This document shows positions 22,060 through 33,034 of a DNA stretch of 64,000 nt, in pieces. The position numbers and the translations under genes are program-made. The number at the start of each line of letters is the position of its first letter. The stretch's first letter is position 1. Below the pieces are notes generated by a model. That model saw only the letters and a program-made list of their open reading frames with translations, did not search any database and was not told where the DNA came from. Origin of the DNA: Caprella mutica (Eukaryota; Arthropoda; Malacostraca; Amphipoda; Caprellidae); contig CANNZV010000270.1 of assembly GCA_947561585.1 (NCBI GenBank), positions 344,240 to 408,239 of the forward strand, in the 5' to 3' direction.

Positions 22060-23155
22060 TAGGTAGTTAATAAAATATAACTTTATTTAAAGGTAAATAT
22101 ATCGTACAGTATACGATACATGTGTATATTGTATATCGCTTTACGCTGATATATCTATCTTGTGTTACAGATATTTTTGGTGTATATATAGATAGTTTAT
22201 TAACATTTATATCATAAAATGTATTCACGTAATTACTAATTAGTTATATTAATGCATTTAAACTCCATGTTCAATGTCAATATGTTTTCATTCCCGTGAT
22301 TCGCGACTTGGAAATCCTGACGAATAGATGAATGAAATAATGATTAGTATATCCTACATGTACTGATTCATGTGTTTTCACGATGTTAATTCAAATTTTC
22401 AATAAATGTGTACTAATAGACCACTCAAGTAACGACAGTTCCGTTCCAGCTTGCTTTATCAGCGAAATATTCCTATGTTATTCGTATGGGGATAAAAATG
22501 AGGTTCATTGACATCTGTATAACTGACGATCTACTCAATCTTTGGGAATTGTAATTCGATATTAAAATGTATAATATTTAACCACATTCATTGCTGTAAA
22601 ATCTATTGAAATTAGTTTTGAAATGAAAAAAATGCGAGTTATTTAAGACTTTTTCTAACGTCTTTTTGAGAGATTGTGCAGCGTTTTACTCCAAAGGGAC
22701 GAGCTATAGCGCCACACAATTACTCGAAGCGATAGGCACTGAGCCACTGATGTGAAATCGATCAAAGAAAACGTCTAAAAAAACTTGTAACTTCTTAATT
22801 TCAATAAACGTTACAGCAGTGAAGGCAGTTAGATATTCAATTTATCAAATATCTCTTTGAAACTTCTAATATTCAAGACACTACTTTAAGAATCCAAGAT
22901 ATTCCAATCCTAGATACTAATTTAAGTACCCCGCAATAAGTCTCCCTCTGCTAATAGTTTAATTACAGTCACACACATCATTAGGTGACCAATCATCCCG
23001 CCCTAATAACCTCTGCTGAACCTAATTGTTCCTAATGACCAAACTGAGGTCTGTAACTGGTCATGGTTGGTACTTTCCGACGTCTAACCTCTACCGGGTA
23101 TGACGCTTAGAGCGACCACATACCATGACAACTACGTATGTTTGATATCATTATA
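22060..23155. other. Intronic stretch, nothing recognised
   Basis: Unique-looking. The segment 22960-23110 is less AT-rich than its surroundings but not open in any frame. Confidence 0.35.
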
Positions 23156-23592
23156 GAGCTCCAGAGTTATGAAGTAATTGTTCCTTCATAACTCCGAGTC
23201 ACTTCATAACTCAGGGACACTTATATAGTTTTCTCTAGGATTTCAATCTTGGAGAAAACTATGGCTTTTGAGGGATAATAGGACGAAATTTCTGAGGTAT
23301 ATCGCTTTCTATAATTTAAACATAGAAAATACTTCATAACTCAGGTCCATCATTACTCGAGTGCTTCATTACGAAGAGGGGTAATGAAAGACCTGAGTTA
23401 TGAAATGCACCAGAGTTATAAAGTATTTTTCTATGTTTAAATTATAGAAAACGATGTACGTCAAGAATTGCATAATAGTTATCCCTCAATGACCATAATT
23501 TTCTATGATTTTAAACATAGAAAACTATCTAGTGCACCAGAGATATGAAGTGGCTTTTAGCTATGACGGAACCAATTCTTCATAACTCACGA
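23156..23592. repeat. Cluster of nested palindromes around CATAACTC
   Basis: GAGTTATGA and its complement TCATAACTC recur many times. A longer block, TTTCTATAATTTAAACATAG, is present near 23305 and its complement near 23430. The whole can fold into several alternative hairpins. It may be a composite of foldback elements. Confidence 0.7.
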
Positions 23593-23937
23593 GTTTCACT
23601 GTATTGCCATAGCGACCAATCGTTTAGTATGGCCTGATGTACTCTGTTTTTTGTTAAAATTAATGGTGTGCTTTTTCGACTTAAATAAATGTCCATATGT
23701 TTTTCAGTTATAGGCCGTGCCATTTTCTTAACCTTCAATTTAGAAGTTATTTTTGAAGCGTAATGTGATTGTTATTTTACTTTAATTTACTGATGAGAAT
23801 GTTAAGTGGGTACCATCAATTAATAGTTAATATTTTATGAGTGTATTTTTTGAATGACTTAGAGAATCTGATAATGTGACTTGAGTACTCAAATGATTTA
23901 TATTTAAAGTCAACTATCACATTGATAAGGTGACTGT

Positions 23938-24048
23938 TCATGGAGAAACTTTTCTTTCTGACTGCTTCTTCCAGTCCCTTGTACTTGATATCCTTTGACG
24001 TAAGCGATAGGGCCTTTGGTCCAAGAACAGACGTTACAAACTTCTACT
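23938..24048. repeat. Dispersed retroposon-like repeat, tail segment, copy 3
   Basis: CTGCTTCTTCCAGTCCCTTG and GAACAGACGTTACAAAC align with 5175-5260 and 6105-6200. Confidence 0.45.
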
Positions 24049-24110
24049 AAACTTAAAATTAATCTATACGATTAATAATTTATTTCCATATATTATTGCC
24101 ACAAATAATG

Positions 24111-24277
24111 TGGTTGTGACAGTATGCTTTTAAAATCATAGATTAACAATAAAGACGAAACGAAATGGTATCGAATACTATATTCCACTGGTGTAGAACC
24201 ATTCAAATCTGTTTAATTCTCTCCGTCTATAATATTATCGGGATCTATGATTTTAAAAGCATATTGTCACAGCCTTA
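24111..24277. mobile_element. MITE-2 copy
   Basis: GGTTGTGACAGTATGCTTTT on the left and AAAAGCATATTGTCACAGCC on the right. The interior is inverted relative to the copy at 25571: TCTCCGTCTATAATATTATC here, TATTATAGACGGAGTGAATT there. Confidence 0.75.
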
Positions 24278-24321
24278 GGACTTATTTCATATATTCTATT
24301 TATCTTAATTTTTTTTTTCAG

Positions 24322-24407
24322 AGCGGCGCAGTACCTCAGTCAGTCTTCCGTTTCGAGGGCATGCGCCATCACTGGTTTCTTCGTGTCCGTCCCTTTGTTG
24401 CTAGGAG
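24322..24407 (+). CDS. TMEM221-like gene, visible exon 3 (TM3 start)
   Basis: Preceded by a T-rich acceptor (TTTTTTTTTCAG) and followed by a GTGAGT donor. The first base completes the Arg codon split at exon 2. Translation gives AAQYLSQSSVSRACAITGFF, then VSVPLLLGG, forming the start of the third hydrophobic segment. The exon ends with one base of a Gly codon. Exon length is 86 bp. Phase agreement at both ends is strong support even though the exon is short. Confidence 0.85.
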
Positions 24408-24438
24408 GTGAGTTTTAATTGAAACACCTTTTGCCATA

Positions 24439-24731
24439 GGGTAAGTTTCGAATTATCGGTCAGTACTACATCTTCGGTCATATAAGAAAAAACAATATAA
24501 AAATTATTATTATTACACAGTGCTGCTATCTAATACTTCTGCAAACCCGGTTGCTAAGCTCCTACTTTTTCAACGAGAATATAAGAAAAAACGATATGAT
24601 CGTTATTTGTTTTAGTTGGTATCCATGATACCTGCAGGTATCATGGATACCAACTAAAACAAATAACAATCATATAGTTTTTTCTTATATGACCGAAGGT
24701 GAAGTACTGACCGATAATTCGAAACATACCA
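24439..24731. mobile_element. Chimeric MITE-1 with an FB3-type inner segment
   Basis: Outer arms are MITE-1 (GGGTAAGTTTCGAATTATCG on the left, CCGATAATTCGAAACATACC on the right). Within the left half, 24540-24600, lies AGCTCCTACTTTTTCAACGA, a block otherwise seen in the FB3 hairpin at 26934-27199. The centre is TTGGTATCCATGATACCTGC and its complement. Confidence 0.75.
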
Positions 24732-25329
24732 TAATACTTAATTCAACTTATTTTGTTTAAAATTAGTCAAATTAGTATATCAATAATGAATACTTGATAA
24801 ATTCGCCGAAAGCTCTACAGGAAAATAAAAGGATGCTGACTTTTGTCGTAGTCTCGTTCTTCAATTCATAAATGTAATGCACCTGTTGATATCAATTAGG
24901 TAATAATTTAGAGGCATACTCCGCTCTTGTTACGACTGACAATCGATTAAGTGATGTGGGACATGTTTCGCTTTTATTTCTCCTGGTAGCTAGCTATAGA
25001 AATAATTTAATGTCAATTAGTTAATTATTTATAGACTTACCCCACTATTATTACGTCTCAGATTTATGATAATCGAATAAGTGTGGGACAAGCCTCGCTT
25101 TTATTTCTCCTGGTATAGAAAATATTTTAGTAGGAACATTTGTAATTTAGTTGGTCGTTTTCAGTTAAGCTGTTTTCGCCGTAATTAACTTATGCAAGTT
25201 GGGTGGAATAATAGATTATAAATCATTTTATGGTAAATAAGATATATACATTATTTACCATACAAAATTTTTTTTAGAAAAAAATAATGGAAAAGAATAT
25301 AAGTTATTTGCCATGAAATTATTTGTAAT

Positions 25330-25372
25330 CTATCGAAAATATGGAACCGTTCGATAACTTGGGACTTACCCT
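25330..25372. mobile_element. MITE-1 right-arm remnant
   Basis: GTTCGATAACTTGGGACTTA then CCC matches a right end of the family. The matching left arm is not recognisable. Confidence 0.45.
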
Positions 25373-25388
25373 TTTTGTTTCCCTACAG

Positions 25389-25513
25389 GAGTTGTAGTTC
25401 ACACCTTCCTAGTTCTTCACTCGCTGTCCGCTATCCTGACCTCTGCCTTCATAGGAGTGGGCATAGTACTGTGTGGTGCTGCTATGATTCACAATGTGCT
25501 GCTATGGCAAAAG
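25389..25513 (+). CDS. TMEM221-like gene, visible exon 4 (TM3 end and TM4)
   Basis: The acceptor CCCTACAG is followed by GA, completing a Gly codon from exon 3. The peptide VVVHTFLVLHSL completes segment 3, then AFIGVGIVLCGAAMIHNVLL forms segment 4. The exon ends in phase 0 at AAG before GTACTT. The membrane segments have the small-residue content (Gly, Ala, Ser) usual in tetraspan proteins. Confidence 0.85.
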
Positions 25514-25570
25514 GTACTTCAGAGTAGAAGACTAGACTCTTTCACTACAGTTTGACAGATGTGTTATTCT

Positions 25571-25743
25571 TAGGGTTGTGACAATATGCTCTTAAAATCA
25601 TAGATCCTGAAAATATTATAGACGGAGTGAATTAAAGAGTATTGAATCGTTCTACACCAGCTGTATATAGTATTCGATACCATTTCATTTCGTCTATATT
25701 CTTAATCTATGATTTTAAAAGCATATTGTCACACTCACAACCC
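25571..25743. mobile_element. MITE-2 copy in intron 4
   Basis: TAGGGTTGTGACAATATGCT at the left; GCATATTGTCACACTCACAA then CCC at the right. Confidence 0.8.
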
Positions 25744-26250
25744 TGGATATTTGAATGTAGGGCTGTAGCTACTCGAATTATTGGGGAAAACACTACCTAT
25801 GTTAAACACCCACTGTACGAATACGGTGTCAGAGTGCTACAATGTTCTTATTTTTACCCATCTTAATCTTCTATGGCCCCACAAATTTTTTCTATAGAAT
25901 AGATCTGTAACAGTTTTGTGAAATTTAATATTCCATTAAGCTACTCGAAATCATATTAATGAAATAAATGGTAGCTATATGAATTATCAAGAGAATATTT
26001 AAACTCAACGTTAAAGATTTTTTCAAGTTTCTATACCTTCTGTACTGGGTATTTCAGGAAACCTAAAAAAACCTTCAACGTTGTGTTTAAATAACATTTA
26101 AACTAAAGTTAAAACCACTTTAGTTTTCAACTAAAGTGGTTCAGTTTCATTCAATAAAATTAATTATATCTTTGCTGAATTTATTTTTAAAACTAGTACC
26201 TAAATTAGAATATTATTTTGAAAATTATTAACCATTTCTTTTTCTGACAG

Positions 26251-26445
26251 CACAAGAGAAGATCTCGCCAGCAAAGTAACATCCACCAGTCCATGCTGTC
26301 AGGTCACACCCACCAGATGAAAGGCAGCAGGCACAGGACTCCACACCACCACCTTCACTCCACCTCCTCCCCCATGCCACCCACCACAGTGGATCTCTCC
26401 GCCACCCTCAATGGCACTCCACATGAGCTATCCACTCTCGTGTGA
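26251..26445 (+). CDS. TMEM221-like gene, last coding exon
   Basis: The acceptor TTTTTCTGACAG leads in phase 0 into a 64-codon tail and a TGA stop at 26443. The tail starts with a basic cluster (HKRRSRQQ), which would sit on the cytoplasmic face after TM4. It is followed by a His-rich stretch (HRTPHHHLHS) and a Ser/Pro/Thr-rich region, and ends ELSTLV. It resembles the composition of the N-terminal exon, supporting the join. The C-terminal STLV fits a class I PDZ-binding pattern (S/T-x-hydrophobic), which is inference. Confidence 0.8.
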   Translation, partial: HKRRSRQQSNIHQSMLSGHTHQMKGSRHRTPHHHLHSTSSPMPPTTVDLSATLNGTPHELSTLV

Positions 26446-26463
26446 ATCTTCCGCTTTAAAATT

Positions 26464-26625
26464 GGGGCGAGTTACAAATTATCAGTTGATTCCACATCTG
26501 GTCGTGTAAGAAAAAATTAAATATTTAATTGATATCATGTATCATGGATACCAATTAAAACAATGATATCGTGTTTTCTTATATGGCTGAAGATGTGACA
26601 CCGACCGATAATTTGTAATTTACCC
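26464..26625. mobile_element. MITE-1 copy in the 3' UTR or just downstream
   Basis: Left GGGGCGAGTTACAAATTATC; right CCGATAATTTGTAATTTACC then C and TA. It begins only about 20 bp after the stop codon, so it is probably transcribed as part of the 3' UTR. Confidence 0.75.
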
Positions 26626-26702
26626 TACTCTGCTATTCCAAATACGCATAGATAACTAGATGTTGCAGTTTTCGGGAAGTGGGTGATAGCTAGACTATGA
26701 GT

Positions 26703-26811
26703 AGGATTGTGACAATGTGCTTTTAAACTCATAGATCTTAAGAGTATCACATACGAAACGAAATAGTATCAAATTCTATATACTGCTGGGGTCACAACCC
26801 TAATCATGGCC
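26703..26811. mobile_element. MITE-2 copy, shortened
   Basis: TAGGATTGTGACAATGTGCT at the left; GGGTCACAACCCTA at the right. Confidence 0.65.
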
Positions 26812-26933
26812 TATCCCATTAATGGGAGTGTCTTGAATATTCCTACGTTTCCTTACAGTTTTCTTCTATTTGAATCAGTTATTTTTCAATGACTGATAAA
26901 ACTCAAACATTTATAATCTGGGAACTACTAACA

Positions 26934-27199
26934 GGCTGTACACACGTAGGGTTTTTTAAGTCTTTCCTCCAGACTTTTTGTTAAGCTCCTCCTACTTTTT
27001 CCACGAACCTATAAGAAAAAACAATATAATTATTATTTATTTCAGTTGGTATCCATGATACCTGCAGGTATAAAGATACCAACTGAAATAAATAACAATT
27101 AACTATATAGTTTTTTCTTAAATTTTCGTGGAAAAAGTAGAAGGAGCTTAGCAAAAAATCTGGTGGAAAGACTTAAAAAACCCTACGTGTGAACGGCCC
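26934..27199. repeat. FB3 foldback hairpin, about 265 bp
   Basis: CACACGTAGGGTTTTTTAAG on the left pairs with CTTAAAAAACCCTACGTGTG on the right. Inner arms carry AAGCTCCTCCTACTTTTTCC and its complement. The centre is the TTGGTATCCATGATACCTGC palindrome also found in MITE-1 copies. Confidence 0.85.
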
Positions 27200-27825
27200 T
27201 TAACGTTCTATTACCTGGACACTTATAGTAGCTATTCAGAAAGTGATTTAACATAGATCATTAATTAGTCCATCATTTAGAAATTTCAAATAAGCTTATT
27301 ACCTCCCACTTTGACGATAGATTGCGGAATATGTAACCTATTCTGAATTTAAATTTCACCCCAGCTTTTTCATCTTAGAACTATAGTTGCACAATGCAGT
27401 TTTGTAATAAAATGCATATGGAGTACGAGTGGTATCTACTTTCGAAGGGTATTTTAAATGACATCTTATAGTTCAAACTACGTGTACATAGCTACTTGTC
27501 TTTATCTTTATTTTAGCTAGCTACTTTTTATCTTTAGCCTCTTATTTACAAGACTTAGGAGTAAAAAATAAAGTCCTAAGTTTTCGGATTGGAAAACTTT
27601 AATGGACAGAAAGTAAAATTTGTGGCATTTCTTTAACATTTAGACATGTTAAAAGTTGAGTTGTAGCTATGTTAGTTAGGGATTTAATAATTTTTAAAAA
27701 GGGGGTCTACTTTTTATTGCTATTTATTATGTTGAATCTGTTATCATAATTTATATAGCTAGCTACAATAATAAAAAATTTAAAGGAGACTGATAACTAT
27801 GGAATGTTTTAGAAAGTACAATATT
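27200..27825. other. Probable 3' flank of two convergent genes
   Basis: Holds AATAAA at 27406-27411 on the + strand, a candidate signal for the membrane-protein gene. Otherwise AT-rich with no recognisable feature. Confidence 0.4.
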
Positions 27826-27831
27826 TTTATT
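27826..27831 (-). terminator. Candidate poly(A) signal for VMA21
   Basis: AATAAA on the minus strand, about 235 nt after the VMA21 stop codon. Confidence 0.4.
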
Positions 27832-28063
27832 CCGTAACTTGATAGATAAAGAAAAGTGTACATATCATATACATTAAGTCTATTTATATACATATTGTAT
27901 AAAATCAAATTTATATATTAGTAATTTTAAACTTTCGTATTATTCATCCTTTGAGAGAAATTAAATAATTGAAAAACACTTATTTATAACTATTATGGCT
28001 AAGTTTAATATGATACAATATAATATAAACAATATAAATAGTTACAAAAACAATGAACCCTGT

Positions 28064-28378
28064 TCATTTTTTCTTCTCTTTGATAGCATTGATTCTTTTC
28101 AACTCCTCCTTATTCTCTCTAAAAGCTTGGTAAACATAACTACCTATCACTAAATTAACAGTCAACACTGCTGCCACAGCTCCATAAATAAATCCCTGGT
28201 TTCTGGTCATTTCGAGACTTTCTTTAACATACGTGTTTGTTTGGAAGTAAGCCACAAATGGAAGGATGAACATTGCAGCGGTATGCAAGAAGAGTTTCAG
28301 CAGTACACGGGGTGGGTGGTAGACGTCTTCAGCAGGAGTGGTGGTAGTGGAAGGTTGGTCAGTAGTTGTGACAGACAT
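28064..28378 (-). CDS. VMA21: VMA21, V-ATPase assembly integral membrane protein (104 aa)
   Basis: A complete ATG-to-stop ORF of 104 residues, a usual length for animal VMA21. A Thr/Ser-rich N-terminus of about 25 residues precedes two membrane segments, LLKLFLHTAAMFILPFVAYF and FIYGAVAAVLTVNLVIGSYV, separated by a short polar loop (QTNTYVKES). The C-terminus is charged and ends KEKKK. Lys at -3 and -5 fits the KxKxx dilysine signal that retrieves proteins to the ER. VMA21 is an ER chaperone that helps build the Vo proteolipid ring of the vacuolar proton pump. On the minus strand a TTTCCTCAG acceptor lies about 25 nt before the ATG, so the 5' UTR is probably spliced. The gene is convergent with the TMEM221-like gene. 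Confidence 0.92.
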   Translation of the reverse strand: MSVTTTDQPSTTTTPAEDVYHPPRVLLKLFLHTAAMFILPFVAYFQTNTYVKESLEMTRNQGFIYGAVAAVLTVNLVIGSYVYQAFRENKEELKRINAIKEKKK

Positions 28379-28394
28379 TTTTGGGAGAACTTTT

Positions 28395-28412
28395 TAAGTT
28401 ACCTGAGGAAAT
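28395..28412 (-). promoter_or_regulatory. Likely 5' UTR splice acceptor of VMA21
   Basis: On the minus strand TTTTATTTCCTCAG precedes GTAACTTAAAAAGTTCTCC and the ATG. It reads as a 3' splice site leading into a short leader before the start codon. The upstream UTR exon was not identified. Confidence 0.45.
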
Positions 28413-29958
28413 AAAAGATAACTGATCATTTGTAGTGACTTAAAGTGATTATGATAACTAATTTGCAGAGCTCTAAAGGGACAATAATCAACTGCTTCAT
28501 GAAGAGACTACCTCTTCTATGGATTTCAAACTGATGAAACCATTGAAAATGTTATTTGATTATCTTTTCATGACTGACCAAAAAAATCATATTAGTTTAG
28601 CAAAATATTGAAAACTGTCTTTTAGGACAGTTATGTTAGAGCACTTTTCAAAAACTAGGATGGACTGTTTAGATTTAGTGATCATAGCACATGATTTTAT
28701 ATTAGTAAATGATGGAGTATTTAATCTCAGTATATTCAAAAGCATTTCATTAAAGCTAAGAAATATCTGATATCCATTTTCTTACCTTTCAATATGTGGT
28801 TATGAGCAAAATGTTCTTAAATTCTTGATACAGGAGGCTATTTCAAATTCGGTTGCAACAGTTTGTAACTAAGAATTATGCCTATTCAAAAATTATTAAA
28901 TAATCTGCAAGGAGAAACTTAAATGTGTATATTCTTTTAAAGATGTAAGCATGGATGAAAGCTACATCACATATGATAGTTACATATAGTTTGCAGAAAC
29001 TGGAATGTGTTCATGGGGATTCTATTATATATGTGTAGCTTTACATTTTGTATATTAATTTAATTATAATTCAGAAAATTTGGATGGCAAAGATCATTAA
29101 ATTTTGTGATATGGAGTGGAGTCAACAGTAAGAGAAGTATTGTTACAATGGAATTCGTGCATTGTTTATTCACTCCTGTTTATAGAAACTGGCATATTGA
29201 TTATCTTTTTTGTTCGTAGAAGATAATAATAATTTATATTTGAATAGAATTAATATTAGCTATAGAGGATCTATAATAATTTACTGAATCTTGTCAGCCT
29301 GCAGAATATGGGAGATATTTAGGATATTAATTTTGAATTAGTTCCTATATTTTCATTAATTTAAATGTGAACAGTCTGATCAGAAAATGAGATCTCTACA
29401 AACAATTTACCAGTTTAAACAGACTGGACTGAATGAAATTAAAGAGTAGTATTTTTAAATATAATGTTAACAGGAATATAGTGAGACCTACTGAGTACCG
29501 AACAATTCCATTTTTTCCCGTCTGCAGAATATGGGACATTTTCTAAGTGAAAAAAGCTTAATTTTTCTCCTCTATTTACATGTATTTTACAGAGAACTGA
29601 AGGCTAAATAGAAGATTTCTTGGATAAGACTTTGCCAGTTACTGCAGTCTGGACTGATAGGCATTTACATTTTTAAGCTTTTCAGTGTGAACAATTCTTA
29701 ATTTTCAGCTATTTCTATATGAGAACAAAAGACGAAATAGAAAAATATATTTAAGAACATTTTTCTAACAAATGCAGTCTGCATTTACGAAAAACTTTTT
29801 AATTTAGTATTTTATTTTAATTGATGGTAACTTGGTATCCATGGTATCAGGAACTAGGTATGAGCCTTACAAAAATGTTAAATTACACATTTTTATTCAT
29901 GCACTATGAAAAAAAATGTGTTCTCAACACAACAATACAGTCTTTAAAAACTGCTCAT
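28413..29958. other. Stretch upstream of VMA21, nothing recognised
   Basis: Probably 5' UTR intron or promoter of VMA21. The motif CAGTCTGG/CTGCAGAATATGGG recurs near 29300, 29520, 29650 and 30440, a loose repetition with no clear unit. Confidence 0.35.
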
Positions 29959-30137
29959 GGCAAAAAGTTTAGCTACAATTGATTTTAACGGAGCCCTTCA
30001 CACTTGCGTTAGAAAAGATGCTGGTGAAAAAAAATGGAAGTGTGAAGGACTCCATTAAAAACAATTGTAGCTAAACCTTTAACCATGTGCCTTTTTTTAA
30101 AGGTGGCTTTGAGAGACGCAAGTGTGAAGGATGGCAA
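29959..30137. repeat. Foldback hairpin, FB2-related
   Basis: CTTCACACTTGCG occurs on the left with its complement CGCAAGTGTGAAG on the right near 30130. Inside, TTTAGCTACAATTG at 29968 pairs with CAATTGTAGCTAAA near 30065. Two nested inverted repeats are present. Confidence 0.7.
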
Positions 30138-30631
30138 AAGATAAGTTAATAACTAGTTATTGGACTGCAGAAACTGGTAAACCAGAGAAATTCTCTAGGC
30201 TCTAATTAAGTTAAATTAACCTTCTGTTTTAGAACCTACCAGGCTACCTAAAATACATATAAATTTAAGAAAAAATAGTGATTGCTCCCCATCTTTACTT
30301 GATTAAATTCTTAATATTTAAATAATAATTTGATTTGAATAAAATACTTTGGAATCATAAATACCATATTTTATTAAAGGATTTAAGCAGGAAACTTTTC
30401 TGATTAATGATAGAAAATTGTAAATTAACTGATCAAATCTGGTCTGCAGAATATGGGTAATTTTTAATATTTTCTGTGCGAACAATCTTTAATTTCCTCC
30501 TATATTTACAAGTATTTTACTGAGAACAAAAGCTAAAATAGAGGATTTCTTGGAGATCAGTTTACCAGTTCCTGCAGTCTGGTGACAGACATCATCAAAT
30601 CAATTAAATGGTCTAAAAAAATTTTTTTAGA

Positions 30632-31135
30632 GTAATCTAAAGATATTTTCAAAAATGATCTAAAAATGTTTTTAGAAATGATTTAAAGATATTTTTAAAA
30701 ATGATCTAAATATGTTTTCAGAAATGATCTAAAGATGTTTTTAGAAATGATCTAAAGATGTTTTTAGAAATGATCTAAAGATGTTTTTTAGAAATGATCT
30801 AAAGATGTCTTTAGAAATGATCTAAAAATGTTTAAATGTTTTAGAAATGATATAAAGATGTTTTTAGAAATGATCTAAAGATGTTTTTAGAAATGATCTA
30901 AAGATGTTTTTAGAAATGATCTAAAGATGTTTTTAGAAATGATCTAAAGATGCTTTTAGAAATGATGTAAAGATGTTTTTAGAAATGATGTAAAGATGTT
31001 TTTAGGAATGATGTAAAGATGTTTTTAGAAATTATCTAAAGATGTTTTTAGAAATGACCTAAAGATGTTTTAAGAAATGATCTAAAGATGTTTTTAGAAA
31101 TGATCTAAAGATGTTTTTAGAAATGATCTAAAGAA
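30632..31135. repeat. 23-bp minisatellite, about 22 copies
   Basis: Unit AGAAATGATCTAAAGATGTT then TTT. Non-coding. Confidence 0.95.
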
Positions 31136-31392
31136 TGACCTCTGTTAGATAGGAGGATAATAGGATTCTCAGATTATGGATGAAAATTATGATTGTTACT
31201 TGTTAGCAACTTAGCGTCTTAGCCTACTTGTAGGCAGAGAAAATGAGACTTATTCTTCTCTTTCACAATTTAAACTACCTATAACGTAATAGTAATAATC
31301 TTATCAAAGGAATTATGAATATACAACCATTGATATAACGTGAAGAATAGTTTTTCTAGCTTAACTAGCGTTAGAAATAAAAGCGTCATGGA

Positions 31393-32408
31393 GTAACATA
31401 CGGGAACAAAATGCGAACGCCACGTGAGACTCACAGGAGGTTTCTCCTGTGGATCACGTTTTACAAAATATTTCTATTTCTCTTAGGATTTTTGATAATT
31501 TGACACTAACAGTAAATTGAAGAATCCATTTTAAGACGATTATCACGAATACATTTTTTAGAACAGAAGCTTCTATTTTGAGATATTATCGTGGGAACAA
31601 AATGTGAACACCACGTGCGACACACAGTAGTAGGTTTTTTGTGTTGGTTATGTTTTACTAAATCTATTCACCGAAATATATAAAATTTCTAGGTACTTCT
31701 ATTTTGTAAATTTTCTACATCTATTTTTAATAATAATAAACTCAATAACGAAAATTAAAAATTTATCGTGTGAAAGAAGAAAACAAACTGCAGATTAGAT
31801 TTGAATAGGTACCTACCTAGCTAAAGAAATTTTATAATTTTAGACTATTGTGAACAGTACGTGGTCGCAACCTGTGTGTCACACTTTTCTAATTTGAGTG
31901 TGATTAGCGTATTCTAACAGTATTCTCATGGTATGATATTAAAATGCACTATCCAAGATATATAAATCAACACTTGAACTCTATTCAAATGAATAAACTA
32001 CTCCTTTACTACTCATGTGAACCGTACGTGGTCACCACCTGTGAGTCACACTTTTCTAATTTGAGTGTGATTAGCGTATTCTAACAGTATTCTCATGGTA
32101 TAATATTAAAATGCACTATCCAAGATATATAAATCAACACTTGAACTCTATGCAAATGAATAAACTACTCCTTTACTACTCATGTGAACCGTACGTGGTC
32201 ACCACCTGTGAGTCACACTTTTCTAATTTGAGTGTGATTAGCGTATTCTAACAGTATTCTCATGGTATAATATTAAAATGCACTATCCAAGATATATAAA
32301 TCAACACTTGAACTCTATGCAAATGAATAAATTACTCATTTACTACTCATGTGAACCGTACGTGGTCACCAGCTGTGGGTTACACTTTTTTAATTTGAGT
32401 CTGATAAG
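31393..32408. mobile_element. Foldback element, left arm
   Basis: Starts GTAACATACGGGAACAAAAT, and its inverted complement ends the right arm at 56211. The outer 450 bp contain two diverged sub-blocks (near 31400 and 31605), each with GGGAACAAAATG and CCACGTG. The inner part consists of 167-bp tandem repeats: GTGAACCGTACGTGGTCACC recurs at 32017, 32184 and 32351, with a variant at 31850. Long inverted arms with internal tandem repeats are the hallmark of foldback elements. No transposase is visible and no target duplication was found. Confidence 0.8.
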
Positions 32409-32741
32409 NNNNNNNNNNNNNNNNNNNNNNNNNNNNNNNNNNNNNNNNNNNNNNNNNNNNNNNNNNNNNNNNNNNNNNNNNNNNNNNNNNNNNNNNNNNN
32501 NNNNNNNNNNNNNNNNNNNNNNNNNNNNNNNNNNNNNNNNNNNNNNNNNNNNNNNNNNNNNNNNNNNNNNNNNNNNNNNNNNNNNNNNNNNNNNNNNNNN
32601 NNNNNNNNNNNNNNNNNNNNNNNNNNNNNNNNNNNNNNNNNNNNNNNNNNNNNNNNNNNNNNNNNNNNNNNNNNNNNNNNNNNNNNNNNNNNNNNNNNNN
32701 NNNNNNNNNNNNNNNNNNNNNNNNNNNNNNNNNNNNNNNNN
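32409..32741. other. Assembly gap (333 N)
   Basis: The gap is exactly at the switch from forward to inverted 167-bp repeats, as expected where a palindrome blocks assembly. The true length is unknown. Confidence 0.98.
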
Positions 32742-33034
32742 CCATGAGAATACTGTTAGAATACGCTAATCACACTCAAATTAGAAAAGTGTGACTCACA
32801 GGTGGTGACCACGTACGGTTCACATGAGTAGTAAAGGAGTAGTTTATTCATTTGAATAGAGTTCAAGTGTTGATTTATATATCTTGGATAGTGCATTTTA
32901 ATATTATACCATGAGAATACTATTAGAATACGCTAATCACACTCAAATTAGAAAAGTGTGACTCACAGGTGGTGACCACGTACGGTTCACATGAGTAGTT
33001 TATTCATTTGAATAGAGTTCAAGTGTTGATTTAT
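32742..33034. mobile_element. Foldback element, inner part of right arm
   Basis: Contains inverted copies of the 167-bp repeat (GGTGACCACGTACGGTTCAC). It is interrupted at 33034 by Gypsy-A, leaving target duplication TTTAT at 33030-33034, and resumes at 55459. Confidence 0.85.

Larger units (their letters stand above)
8869..26445 (+). other. Gene span: TMEM221-like four-pass membrane protein, 5 visible exons
   Basis: Five exons join in phase: 8869-9341, 9603-10185, 24322-24407, 25389-25513 and 26251-26445. Every intron is GT-AG. The first base of the first exon completes a codon begun upstream, so the start codon lies in an exon not found here or before the window. The visible part is 486 residues: a His/Pro/Ser-rich N-terminal region, four hydrophobic segments (two in exon 2, one spanning exons 3 and 4, one in exon 4), then a short basic, His-rich cytoplasmic tail. 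The order and spacing of the four segments recall TMEM221; that assignment is from memory and moderate. Function is not known. The introns are 261 bp, 14.1 kb, 981 bp and 737 bp and are loaded with MITEs. AATAAA at 27406-27411 is a candidate poly(A) signal. Confidence 0.7.

Noticed and set aside
28064..28378. Reading the minus-strand ORF as a generic two-TM protein
   Set aside because: Length, segment spacing and the KxKxx tail fit VMA21 specifically.
32278..32769. Open frames spanning the N-gap
   Set aside because: Most codons are unknown bases.
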